A stretch of 64,000 bases of DNA from Dolomedes plantarius. Lineage: Eukaryota > Arthropoda > Arachnida > Araneae > Dolomedidae. Below, piece by piece: positions 46,990-56,948 of the stretch. The stretch lies in the NCBI GenBank assembly GCA_907164885.2, contig OU015501.1, positions 24,251,591 through 24,315,590 on the forward strand, written 5' to 3'. Position 1 is the stretch's first letter. Every line of letters begins with the position of its first letter. The notes beneath the pieces were generated by a model, which did no database searches, was not told the origin of the DNA, and was given only the letters and a program-made list of their open reading frames with translations. Position numbers and translations under genes: made by a program.

Positions 46990-49805
46990 CCTGATTTTGT
47001 AATCATTTGTAAAAAAAAATTGTTTTGTTTATATGTTTCTGTTTCACGCTTTGTCTTCATATGTACATGAGACTAGAATCGTCAGCCCCAGGGACCTTAG
47101 AAACAAAAACAGTTCTCAAAATTTGTTTTTGTCAAAGGAAGCTAGATTGCAAATCATGATTCATTTTCATATCACAAACATTTATCTTTTACTTCTACAC
47201 GTTTATTTTTTTCTTAATAATCCTTATCACACCTAAACATTTTAAGTCGTAAAGGTATAGATATCAAGGTACATGTGCTCAATAATAAAAAATTAAAGTT
47301 AAGAAAAAGTGTAAAAAGGCAATTAAAAATTTAAAGATGATTTAAAATAATGACTGAAAGAATTAATTGAGAGTCAACAAGTTAAATAAAATATTTAAAA
47401 AAAATTTTAAGATAGTTGAAATTTTAAAAAAGCGAAAAGTTAAGTAAACAAGGTAATAAAAATTTTAAGATACGAGATTGGTCCCTATAAAAGTGTTTAT
47501 ATCAATCATTCCATTGGTTAAAGGTTTGTTTTGTACTTCATTTAAATCGATAAAAAGTATCTCCTAACATAAAAGCCAGATGAATACTTGTTGAATGCTG
47601 CTATGATAGAAGTAAAACAGTATTTACTGAGTGTTTTTTGGGCTATCAACAGTTTTATAAAAATTTATATCTACTTTGTAAATTGTAATTTTTATCTTTA
47701 TTTGACTTGAATGTTTATGCTACAACAGACTTGGGAGAAAGCATTTTTAATATCTTATTATTGAGATAGCTAGACTGCCTATTTTTAGATATTCTCATCA
47801 GGAATGTCTATATTCATTACTTATTGGTGATGCTGGAAAAGAAAGCAGCATAAATTTTTTTCTTTTATTGGGATGATTTGGCCATAAAAATGAAAAATGA
47901 CTTAAAAGTAAAGGATAAACAGACTTTTTTTTCTTCATCAGAAAAATTATATTTTTTATCTTTAAAAATCATATTATTTATCTTCCAAATTAGTTTTCAG
48001 TTTAAAAAAAAATATCTCTTGAAACACCATTTTCACACTGACTTTCTCTTATAAAGTTTCAATAGTTTTTTCCTATTTCTAGCCTGTAATATGTTGAGTT
48101 CTATTAATGAAATTAATGAATGAATATCATATAAGAGTTGGTAATAATTTTCATATTTTCCGTCTTGATATGACTAATTTAAATAACTTACTAATCCTTA
48201 TTATTCCTATAACTTATTAATCCTCCTATAATCGTCAGTTGAAATAAGTGTCTCATTTTATAATTGACAAATATATATAAAGTACAATTTGTATAACTAT
48301 GTACATTGCATTTTGAAAAAACTATTAATTTTTATGATAAATAATTAGGTTTTACGATAAATATTTTGGTATCTTCAAAGGGTTATACATATTTAAATCT
48401 ATAACGACAAAATTTTAATCAGAATATTAGCAAAAATATTGCCCATCTTTCAATTGAACTATCTCTATCGTTACGTTAAAATTTGCATCATGTCACGTCC
48501 ATTCTTCTATTTACATTTTAAACAAACTAAGAAACTAAGTCGTATATCGTTCAAAGACATTTTCTAACGATACTAACCAACTGGCAAGGACTATGCTACA
48601 CTTCTAGCTTGGTAACCATTAAGAAGGACCGCGAGATAACATAAACAAACATTTGATGTAAAAGTTTGGGGAAATGAAGCAATAAACCACATAATATAGG
48701 TACCCTATAACTTGATGTTTGAGGAAAAAAAAGGCGAGAAATCGCCAAATATGACAAACCAGCGATAACTTGGCATTCACCGTTTTCTGCTCGAAAATAA
48801 AGTCAAAGTTCCTGAGCATGCGCATTTGTGCAAATTTCAGAGAGCCGTTACGTACGGGAGCCGCTCGTGAAGCACGAACCACACAACTGCAATTGCCAGA
48901 TTTGGTAGTTACCGATCATAGTGAAGCATCTGAAATATAGCGATCAGTTTCCGTCGCCTTCTTATCGCTAATTTGAATTCAGCTGGAGCATAAAATAACG
49001 ATTAGATTAGCGAACAGTCTGAGGCAGTAGCTAAGTGTACAGCAATTCAGGCGTTAACAAAGTGATGCATTGTTATTTTTTTCACAAATCTTTTGTGTGA
49101 AAAAAATTGAGTAAAAAAAGGTACGATATCTATTCTCATACACATAATTGATTATTATTATTATTTTTCATTTCAAGTGAATTGAGCAAAAGAACGCCGC
49201 TAAAATCAAATTTCGGCCGAATTCAATGTAACGTTTTAGCTCCTTAGCAGCTTAGCTCTTTAGCTAAACCGTATTCAAATGTCCAAAAAGAGTGAAATAT
49301 CCGGTCGCCTGTTAGCTAACGCTTGCTAAGTGGTTTCTCTGGTGGTGTTTTTGTTTTGATTAAGGTTTCGACTAGTTTCTACTGTTTTGAAGTTAGTAAT
49401 TAACTCTTTCTTGTATTTTTGAATATTCTAAACTCTTTTTATTTAGTTGTTACGTAAAACACGTTATAAATAAGCAAATTATCTTTCGTTAGTTAGATTT
49501 ATCTTTTGTTACGTGCACTCTAAAAAAATTCCTGCTTACCGTTATGTATAATGATATGGACATTTACAGTAGATATATTATAGTATTAGTGATTAGTATA
49601 ATGATTTGAGAATTTCAGTAGCTTTAACCGCTTTTGCTTGTGTGGTAAAATGGAGGAGTTATAATTCGTATACTGTAAATTCGTATACAGTAAATTTCTC
49701 ATTTCAGCGAAAAACGGGACTTTTGCCGTCCCGTATCAAAGTTTCTAATTAATAGGTAAATAATCCAAAGGTACTAATCCATAAGGACATCATTCTAAAT
49801 GTTTA

Positions 49806-50136
49806 CCAGGACAGAAAAGATAAAAATGTTTTGTTGCTCAGCAGTCGTCATCCGACTGTTGAAATTATAGATAATCCTAAATAGCTACCTGATACAATTG
49901 CTTACTACAACGCAACTATATTCGGTGTAGATGTTATTGATCAGATGACAAAGAAGTATTCCATCAAGTCTTCTTCACGTAGGTGGTCGGTGCAGGATTT
50001 TTATAATATTCTGGATCTTGCTGTTATCAATTCTTGGGTTTTGTATAGAGCTGTAACTGGGAAAATTATTAGAAGACGACAATTTATTCAAGATTTAGTT
50101 GAAGAATTGCGCGAAAAGTTTATTCTCTCCTGTTAA
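49806..50136 (+). pseudogene. piggyBac-type transposase, C-terminal fragment
   Basis: The plus strand reads through one stop into GVDVIDQMTKKYSIK, SRRWSVQDFYNILDLAVINS and an RRRQFIQDLVEELRE end. This is the typical last part of the piggyBac DDE domain (DxxDQM...RRW...N...D.A..NA). The stop lies at about 49882. N-terminal domains are absent. It ends where Gypsy integrase sequence starts. Confidence 0.75.
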
Positions 50137-50470
50137 AGAATCTGGGACGCCAAAACGAGCCAAAACGCCCAACTGTATCTGGGACGCCAAAACGAGCGAT
50201 CCAACCAGAAATAAATGTATAGGCAATGGTCTCTGAGGTGATATTCCCCACAGGCATTATTTCTGGCCACCTAGTATATCGATCGATGGTGGTTAAACAA
50301 TAACGAAATCCCTGAGGAACGGGCAATGGACCGGCATTGACCACATGCACATCGGTGAAACGAGATGAGGGAAAGATGTAATCTCCCGACGGGGCTCTGC
50401 TGTGCCTATATATTTTTGATTTCGGGCATGATACGTATGTACGACACCACTGAGCATAGGCGTAGCGTGC
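50130..50470 (-). pseudogene. Gypsy-type integrase fragment
   Basis: The minus strand shows the end of an HHCC zinc module (AQWCRTYVSCPKSKI) and the start of an rve integrase core (GPLPVPQGFRYCLTTIDRYT, RWPEIMP, WIARFGVP). It is cut off before the second catalytic acid by a tandem duplication of about 38 bases (ATCTGGGACGCCAAAACGAG twice). No LTR or other pol domain is present. A poly-T/poly-G tract (50478-50502) bounds it. Confidence 0.75.
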
Positions 50471-50861
50471 TTCTAACTTTTTTTTTTTTTTGGGGGGGGG
50501 GGCACGAAATGAATTCAGTTAAGGCCCTCCTCAGCGCATTGACTACCGGACGGTTCTTAAAATATGAAATATGATTTTTTGAAATTGAATAACAATAGAA
50601 TTGATGTTTGAGTAGCAATTCAAAAGTTATACAATGAAAAAAATAAATATAATATAAATAAAATGTGAAAAAAAATTAGCATCGAATTTCTTTTATGGAT
50701 CATATCTTTGTTGAAAACTATGTTAAGGCTAAAGACATAATCGGAATCTTCAGCTTCACAGTTTGAAAAAGCGGGAAAAAACCAACTTTCTTAAAAGTCT
50801 CTACAATTTTCCGATTTTAACTGAACTTCTATTAACATTTTAATTTATTTCAAATTAAGTT

Positions 50862-51632
50862 GGTGGGGGGACGTGCATTATCCGAATAAACAAAGGCGCT
50901 TTTGCCTCTTCTCTCAAACAATCTTTTAAGACAAGTAATGAATGCTTCAGAAGTAAGGTCGGGAACTAACTCGATATGTATTGCCTTGGGGACAAAACAA
51001 ACAAATATAGCTATATACACTCTGCACAAATTATTTTTTCTCTGATTTTTATTTTTTATTAACAGTGGACCACAGAAATCCACTCCTACATGATTGAAGG
51101 GGGAGAACATGTAGTTCTCTTTTTAGGTAGAATTCCCATAATCTGAATTACTGAACGGGGTTTGGCTTTGAAGCAAACAACACACTTGCGAACAACTTTC
51201 CTTGCAAGACTTCTGCCATTTATAGGCCAAAACCGATGTGTTACGCTGTGCAAAAGAGACTGTGGTTCAAGATGATAAAATTTGTTATGGATATGCAACA
51301 TAAGAAGATACGTAGATTTTACTGGTAAAACAATAGGATGTTTCTCTCCGTAATCTACTTCAGAATTGCCCAGTCTACCACCTACGCGAATGATTCCCTG
51401 GTCATCAATAAATAGGTTAAAAGATTTTAACTTACTCCTGCTTTAACGCAGGTTCACTACGGATGAGCCTTTTGAAATCACCTGAAAATTCTCTTACTTG
51501 GACCATTCTGATTAGACATTGCTCTGCGGTTTCTAGCTCTTCCGAAGTTAACGGTCCCGTGCGCTTACTGTGGGAATTTTTGGAATTCCAGGAAAACTTT
51601 AAAATAAAACTAAAAATACAAATTAGTTTCAA
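50862..51632 (-). pseudogene. BEL/Pao-type pol fragment (integrase region)
   Basis: The minus strand reads LTSEELETAEQCLIRMVQ, then LFIDDQGIIRVGGRLGNS, an H2C2 zinc module (MLHIHNKFYH, VRKCVVCFKAKP) and an integrase core start (FNHVGVDFCGPL, KAIHIELV, FVYSDNA). Frame changes lie near 51100 and 51420. It is truncated after the second catalytic acid. The order matches BEL/Pao pol. No LTRs are seen, so it is an isolated dead piece. Confidence 0.75.
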
Positions 51633-51643
51633 ATAACTGTTAG

Positions 51644-52175
51644 TCGCATCGCCAAATTTTCAGTGATAATGCTGTGCGCTGTCACCTTATCAATGCCAAT
51701 TTTATCTGTGACCATGCGCACACTTAACCGATGGTCTGAATTCAGCACTTCACGCACTCGTTGCACGTTGCTGTCGGTTCTTGAGGTCGACGGCCGTCCA
51801 GCGCGGTGCTCGCCTTCCAACACTCTCTCGGCCATCTTTGAAGAGCTTGTGCCACTTAAAAACTGCAGTTTGTGACATGCTTTCATCCTTTAACACTTGG
51901 CAAGTCATACCCAACGTCTCCGTATCCGATTTCCAACACAAAATTTGATGGCATACCGCTGTTCAATCGTTCGCTGCATTTTGAGCTTGCACCGAGTCAC
52001 TCAAAAGGGGTCGACTAAAAACACGATCTAGCCTGAACGAATGCTCGCAGGCGATTGGCTCTTGTTGCGTTTTGTAGGTCACATCCCCACCACTGAGCAT
52101 TCACGGTACGATCGCGCTCCGACGTACAGTCACGTCAGAAAAAAATTGTTCCCGATACTTTTTATACAAATCCTG
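51644..52175 (-). mobile_element. mariner element, 5' half only
   Basis: It begins at a terminus ending ATACAAATCCTG next to TA. The minus strand carries the paired helix-turn-helix N-terminus (SQTAVFKWHKLFKDGRESV, AGRPSTSRTDSNVQRV, LSVRMVTDKIGID) with frame breaks. The match to the copy at 58983-59908 stops abruptly at GGCGATGCGA (51644), where BEL-adjacent sequence starts. The catalytic half is missing. Confidence 0.8.
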
Positions 52176-53736
52176 TATATCAGTTCTAATAATGAAATTG
52201 TAAATCCTCCTAAAGTATTGAACAATGAACCGAGGGAAATGGCAATCATAAATAGTTCGGTAAAAATTCATAATTAGTAACATCATCAAAAGTCTAATTT
52301 CATTTAGTAAATTAACTTTAAAAATGTTTTATTCTTGATACTAATACCCTGTAATAAAGGATAACATGTTACATGTAAACAAACAAAGTCAAAATCTCAA
52401 CCAATTTTTTAAATCGGCTTTTTTATAGGTTACAGGAAAATTATCCTTGCCTTCATCAGACGCCTTGAAGGACGTGAACACGAAGGAAGTACCATGCCAG
52501 GTATGTACTCTATCTAGCAATAAGTAGTTGGACACCCATAAAAATGACGATATCTGCGGTCCTGATATACGTCACACCCTCCGCCGTAAAAAATCGTGTA
52601 GGAAACAACATTGGCATTAGTGGCATGCAAGATGCCGCGAAGTGCAGAGTTATATGATTTCGAGAAAGGTGTAATCGTTGGGTATCACAGAAATGGCCGA
52701 TCCTTAAGGGACATATCTAGCGAGCTTAATTACCCCAAATCTACAGTGGCCTATGTGATTCAGAAGTGGAAGGTGAGCGGGGATTGTCGGAATGTGCCCC
52801 GAGTCAGCAGACCCACGAAACTGGGAGATAGAGACCGACGGATGCTGTCCAGAGAAATTCGGAAGAACCGCACTGAACCGATGGTCCACATACTCCAGGA
52901 GTTTCAACAGGCATCCGGGAGTGTTGTTTCGATGAATACCACCCGTAAGGAAACACATCTTCTTGGTTTTCATGGTCGTGCTGCCGTCCATAAGCCTTTG
53001 ATCACAAAGTCCAACCGCGCTGCTTGGTTAATGTGGTACAAAGCACGTCGGAAGTGGACCGAGATCTGTGGAAGCGAGTTCTCTGGAGCGACGAATCACG
53101 GTTCACCCTCTACCGTTCGGATGGTAGGGTCTGGGTCTGGCGTCTGCCTGGAGAACGCCTCCTGCCAGAATGCATTGTGCCCACAGTAAAATTCGGCGGA
53201 GGTGAAATTATGGTCTGGATGGTGTTTCTCCTGGTATGGACTGGGACATTTGGTCCCAATTCATGGTAAGCTCAACGCCGACGCTTACTGCACTATTTTG
53301 GATGACAGTGGGCTTCCTACGTTGTGGCAGTTTTACGGGTTGGACCCATGTTACTCCCAGGACGACAACGCCAGCTGTCATGTTGCGAGGTCCACCATCG
53401 ATTGGTATGCTGACAATGGGGTTAACCGAATGGACTGGCCTGCCCAGAGATCAGACCTGAACCCTATCGAGAACCTCTGGGATAGGGTGGTTCGAAAAAA
53501 ACTTTTTTTTAAATTTCAGATCGCTAGAGTGCACAAAAGTTGCCATTGGTATAGACGTTAAAAAAGCACTAATTATTATTTTTTTATTAATTTGTCTTCC
53601 GGTCGCGCAATGCCATCGAAGTTAGCAAAAAATTGTGAAAAACCTTAATTTTCATAATTTTTTTAAGCACGCCAGATGGTTTTAATTGCGTTCCTATACC
53701 ATGAATTAACTACTAAAAGTATGTAAAATCAATATA

Positions 53737-55149
53737 CAGTCATGGACAAAAAAATTAGCGCACCAAGAGGGAATCATCAAAATGAAACGAAATTTTACAT
53801 ACGTAATGATTACTTTGATATAAGTAAATGATAAGAAAATCAAAGTAAAAGGATAATTTATTTCAGAGAAAAAGGCAAAAGAACAGAGGAGTTAATACTC
53901 CGTCGGACCCCTTCTAGCGCGAATGCACGATGCGATACGATCGGGCATTGAGTCATACAAGTTCTGTATGATGTCTTGAGACATTTCGTTCCTTATTTGC
54001 TGTAACCTTGCCTCTAGTTCGTTCAAACTCGTGGGATGCCCAACTCGTCGTCCCAAATGATCCCAGATATGCTCGATTGGAGACAAATCTGGGGATCGGG
54101 CAGGCCAAGGAAGGGTAGTAACAGTGCGGAGACAGTCTTGTGACACCCTTGCCGTATGAGGCCGAGCATTGTCTTGTTGAAAAATGGCTCCTGGGAGCCG
54201 TTGCATGAGTGGCAACACATGTGGTTGCAGGAATTCATGAACATACCGCTGGGCTGTCATGGTGCCACGGAACAATACTAGGGGTGACCGTGCATTGTAG
54301 GCAATGGCACCCCATACCATCACACCAGCTGTGGGAACGATGTGTCGCTGTACAGCAAAGGCAGGATTGAAGCGTTCATCACGGGCTCTCCACACACGAA
54401 CACGATTGTCATCACTGCCGAGATTGAATCTGGATTCGTCGCTAAAGACGACCTGGTTCCATTCCGCTGCAGTCCAATTTCCTCGCGCGCGGCAAAACTC
54501 CAAACGGAGGCGTCGATGGGTGGGCGTCAAGGGCAGCACATGTAATGGGCGCCGCGATACCAACTGTCCTTCAGCCAGGCGCCTTCGTATGGTTCGAGAA
54601 GACACAGAGGCCCCTAGTGAAGGTGCTACCTGTGCCTGGATGGCGGCCGATGAAGCAGTTGGCTGTACGCGTGCATTTCTTACGATGTGGCGGTCTTCTC
54701 GACGACTGGTCTGTCGAGGGCGTCCTGAGCCTGGTCTTCGTGTACATGACATCTCTCGGGTCCACTGGTCCCAACACCTCCTCACAACACAATCAGAGCG
54801 GCCTAATTGACGAGCTACTCGCCTAGCTGACCACCCAGCTTCCATCATCCCGACGATTCTCCCCCTCTCAAACTGCGACAACTGCTTATATTGTCTTCGA
54901 ACACGGCGTAATGGCATGTCTATCTCAGCTCTTCCTTTGTAAATGATTCAGCACACTCAAACAAGCTTTGGTTACCTGTTTTATACTCCACAGAGTACGA
55001 TGTTCAACGCCCTCTACCGGCTATACGTAAAGCGCAACCACGCTGCATTTCTAATCATTTGCATATCTCCCCGACATGTACCTTCATTGCAAGTTTCGTT
55101 ACGATCCCGCAATTATTTCTTGGTGCGCTAAGTTTTTTGTCCATGAGTG
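53737..55149 (-). mobile_element. Tc1-like element, complete and apparently intact
   Basis: 1413 bp with inverted ends CAGTCATGGACAAAAAAATT and (other strand) CACTCATGGACAAAAAACTT, each flanked by TA. The undisturbed right arm of the host transposon (57530-57575) gives the empty site and confirms both borders. It is clearly richer in G+C than its surroundings. It is the youngest layer of the nest. Confidence 0.93.
53892..54917 (-). CDS. Tc1-like transposase, intact, 341 residues
   Basis: An ATG at 54917 opens an uninterrupted frame to a stop at 53892. Order: helix-turn-helix 1 (about residues 13-55, LSQFERGRIVGMMEAG, ARRVARQLGRSDCVVRR), a GRPR-type AT-hook linker (65-69, SGRPR), helix-turn-helix 2 (80-125), and the DDE domain with VVFSDESRF (D160), FQQDNARPH (D249) and LSPIEHIWD (E282). 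By my count 32 residues lie between the second D and the E, against 34 in classical Tc1. The length is normal. No internal stop or frameshift is present, so it may still be active. It would cut and paste its own element at TA sites in the nucleus. Confidence 0.93.
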   Translation of the reverse strand: MPLRRVRRQYKQLSQFERGRIVGMMEAGWSARRVARQLGRSDCVVRRCWDQWTREMSCTRRPGSGRPRQTSRREDRHIVRNARVQPTASSAAIQAQVAPSLGASVSSRTIRRRLAEGQLVSRRPLHVLPLTPTHRRLRLEFCRARGNWTAAEWNQVVFSDESRFNLGSDDNRVRVWRARDERFNPAFAVQRHIVPTAGVMVWGAIAYNARSPLVLFRGTMTAQRYVHEFLQPHVLPLMQRLPGAIFQQDNARPHTARVSQDCLRTVTTLPWPARSPDLSPIEHIWDHLGRRVGHPTSLNELEARLQQIRNEMSQDIIQNLYDSMPDRIASCIRARRGPTEY

Positions 55150-55395
55150 TATTTGCACTTATTATACATTTGTTTCATATCTTCCGGTCGCGCAACATAG
55201 TACAAAATGAGTAAAATTAGTAGTTTTTGCAAAATTTCAAAATTTGACTGTTTAGTACATTTTAATCATACGACTTTTAGAGATGCTATAGTTTAATTCT
55301 ATTACAATAATATATTTAAAATCCAAGCATATCAGAAAAACTTTGATATTCAAGTGGAATTCGGTCGCGCAGCTTCGTCAAAAACAGCAGAGTAG

Positions 55396-56948
55396 CCTAC
55401 TACCGAGAGGCGAGGCGTACGTGGCGAATGCCGCGCCCTGACGAGTGACCGATACGTGACGAGTGACCGATATGGCGTATCGGATCGCGCTACGGCTGCT
55501 ATTGCTTCAAGTGTACTGCAAGATGTTGGGTTGATTAATGAATCATATACTTCTTATGTTGTAGACAAGAGTAAAGTCCGAAGAGAAAAAACTTGTGTGA
55601 GAGCTAGTTTGCAAAGTAATATAAGTTTAGAAATTTATGGTCATTACTTTGATGGACGAAAAGACAATACATTGTCAATTGAAAAAACTGGCAGAAAATA
55701 CTTTCGAACAACCCATAAGGAGGAGCATTACTCTTTAATTCAGGATCCAGGCTCCACTTACATAGGACACACTTGTCCTTCTTCAAGCTCAGCAACCGAC
55801 ATAGCCAAAAGCATCACGTCTTATTTATCAGAAAATGGCTTTTTACTTGACAAATTGGAAGTTGTTGGATGTGACGGTACTGTTATTAATATGGGCTTAA
55901 GAAATGGTGTAATTCGACAAATAGAGATACATGTGGGAAGACCTCTACAATGGAGTATTTGTGTTCTCCATTACAACGAACTGCCATTCCGCCACCTTTT
56001 CCAACACTTAGATGGAAATACAACAGGCCCAATAGGATATTCCGGACCGATTGGAAAGGCCCTACCTGATTGTGAAAGACTACCAGTTGTTGATTTTAAT
56101 CCTATTGATTGTGAGATTCCAAAGTTGACAAGCGTACTCTTAGCAAGGACCAATTGTACTTGCTTGAGATATCAGAAGTCATCAAGTCAGGGCATTGTTC
56201 AGAAGACTTTGTAGTACGTGATCCTGGCCCAATGTCACATTCAAGATGGCTTACTACTGCAAACCGAGTTTTGCGCCTCTACATCAGTGTGTCAAGCCCT
56301 TCTGAAAATCTGAGAGAAATTGTCACATTCATTCTCAAATGTTATATGCCTACGTGGTTTGCCATAAAAATAAACCACAAATTCACAGATGGGCCTAGAC
56401 ATGTTTACAAAACTATTGAATCTACAAGGTACTTACCAGAAGAGCTGCTTCAAGTTGTTGATCCCGTTTTACAACGGAATGCTTACTTTGACCATCCCGA
56501 TAATTTACTTTTGGCTATGGTAACTGATGAAAGAAACCATATCCGAGAGCTGGGCTTTAGGCGTATCATGAAGGCAAAGCAAGCAATATCTGAAAGTGAC
56601 TTTATCAGAATCTTTAAACCACCAAACCTAAACTTTGAAGCTAAAGACTATACCGAAATTATCAAATGGAACACCAGTACACTGACTCTTCCTCCACTGT
56701 TAAGAACATTGACTAATGAAGAGATAAAACAGTATGTGAGCAATGACTTCAAGCCTTTTATAATTCTAGATGCTTTCCCATGCCATACACAGGCAGTTGA
56801 AAGATGCGTTAAGCTAGTGACCGAAGCTTCAAGTAAAGTGAGTGGACACAGTTCCAGAGACGGCTATATTAGAACCACATTACTGTCACACTCAGAGAAT
56901 GCCAACTTTTTCACACAAATCCGAATTTCGATGTTTATCGATAGATAA
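55396..56948 (+). pseudogene. Transposase-like protein of unknown family, frameshifted
   Basis: Open from about 55396; clear homology-like text starts at RYGVSDRATAAIASSVLQ. Then come KVRREKTCVR, VVGCDGTVINMGLRNGVIRQ, GRPLQWSICVLHYNELPFRH, LDGNTTGPIGYSGPIGKAL, a one-base frameshift near 56146, and in the new frame PGPMSHSRWLTTANRVLRLY, RYLPEELLQVVDPVLQRNAY, DERNHIRELGFRRIMKAK, FPCHTQAVERCVKLVTEAS and SSRDGYIR, ending at 56948. I recall uncharacterised arthropod and cnidarian proteins with the same order. D in VGCDGT, the CxLHxNE block and the E/H residues of the C-terminal block are candidate catalytic or metal-binding residues; this is inference. The N-terminus seems short and there is one frameshift. 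Confidence 0.75.

Larger units (their letters stand above)
36885..48868. mobile_element. ~12-kb MULE-type element with 37-bp TIR and 8-bp TSD
   Basis: The left end ACGAGCGGCTTCCGTGCGTA and right end (other strand) ACGAGCGGCTCCCGTACGTA match over 37 bases with two differences. GAAGCACG flanks the element exactly at 36877-36884 and 48869-48876. Inside are a broken MULE/SWIM transposase (43114-45090), a second transposase-like relic (46500-46989), an internal 0.45-kb direct repeat, a nested mariner and a probable hAT relic. MULEs make duplications of about 8-10 bases, so the assignment fits, but linking ends to transposase is inference. It entered directly upstream of CNPPD1. Confidence 0.65.

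Noticed and set aside
52704..52991. Minus-strand frame of 95 codons
   Set aside because: Shadow of the outer Tc1 transposase on the plus strand.
54304..54826. Open frames of 67-168 codons on the plus strand
   Set aside because: Antisense shadows of the intact GC-rich Tc1-like transposase.
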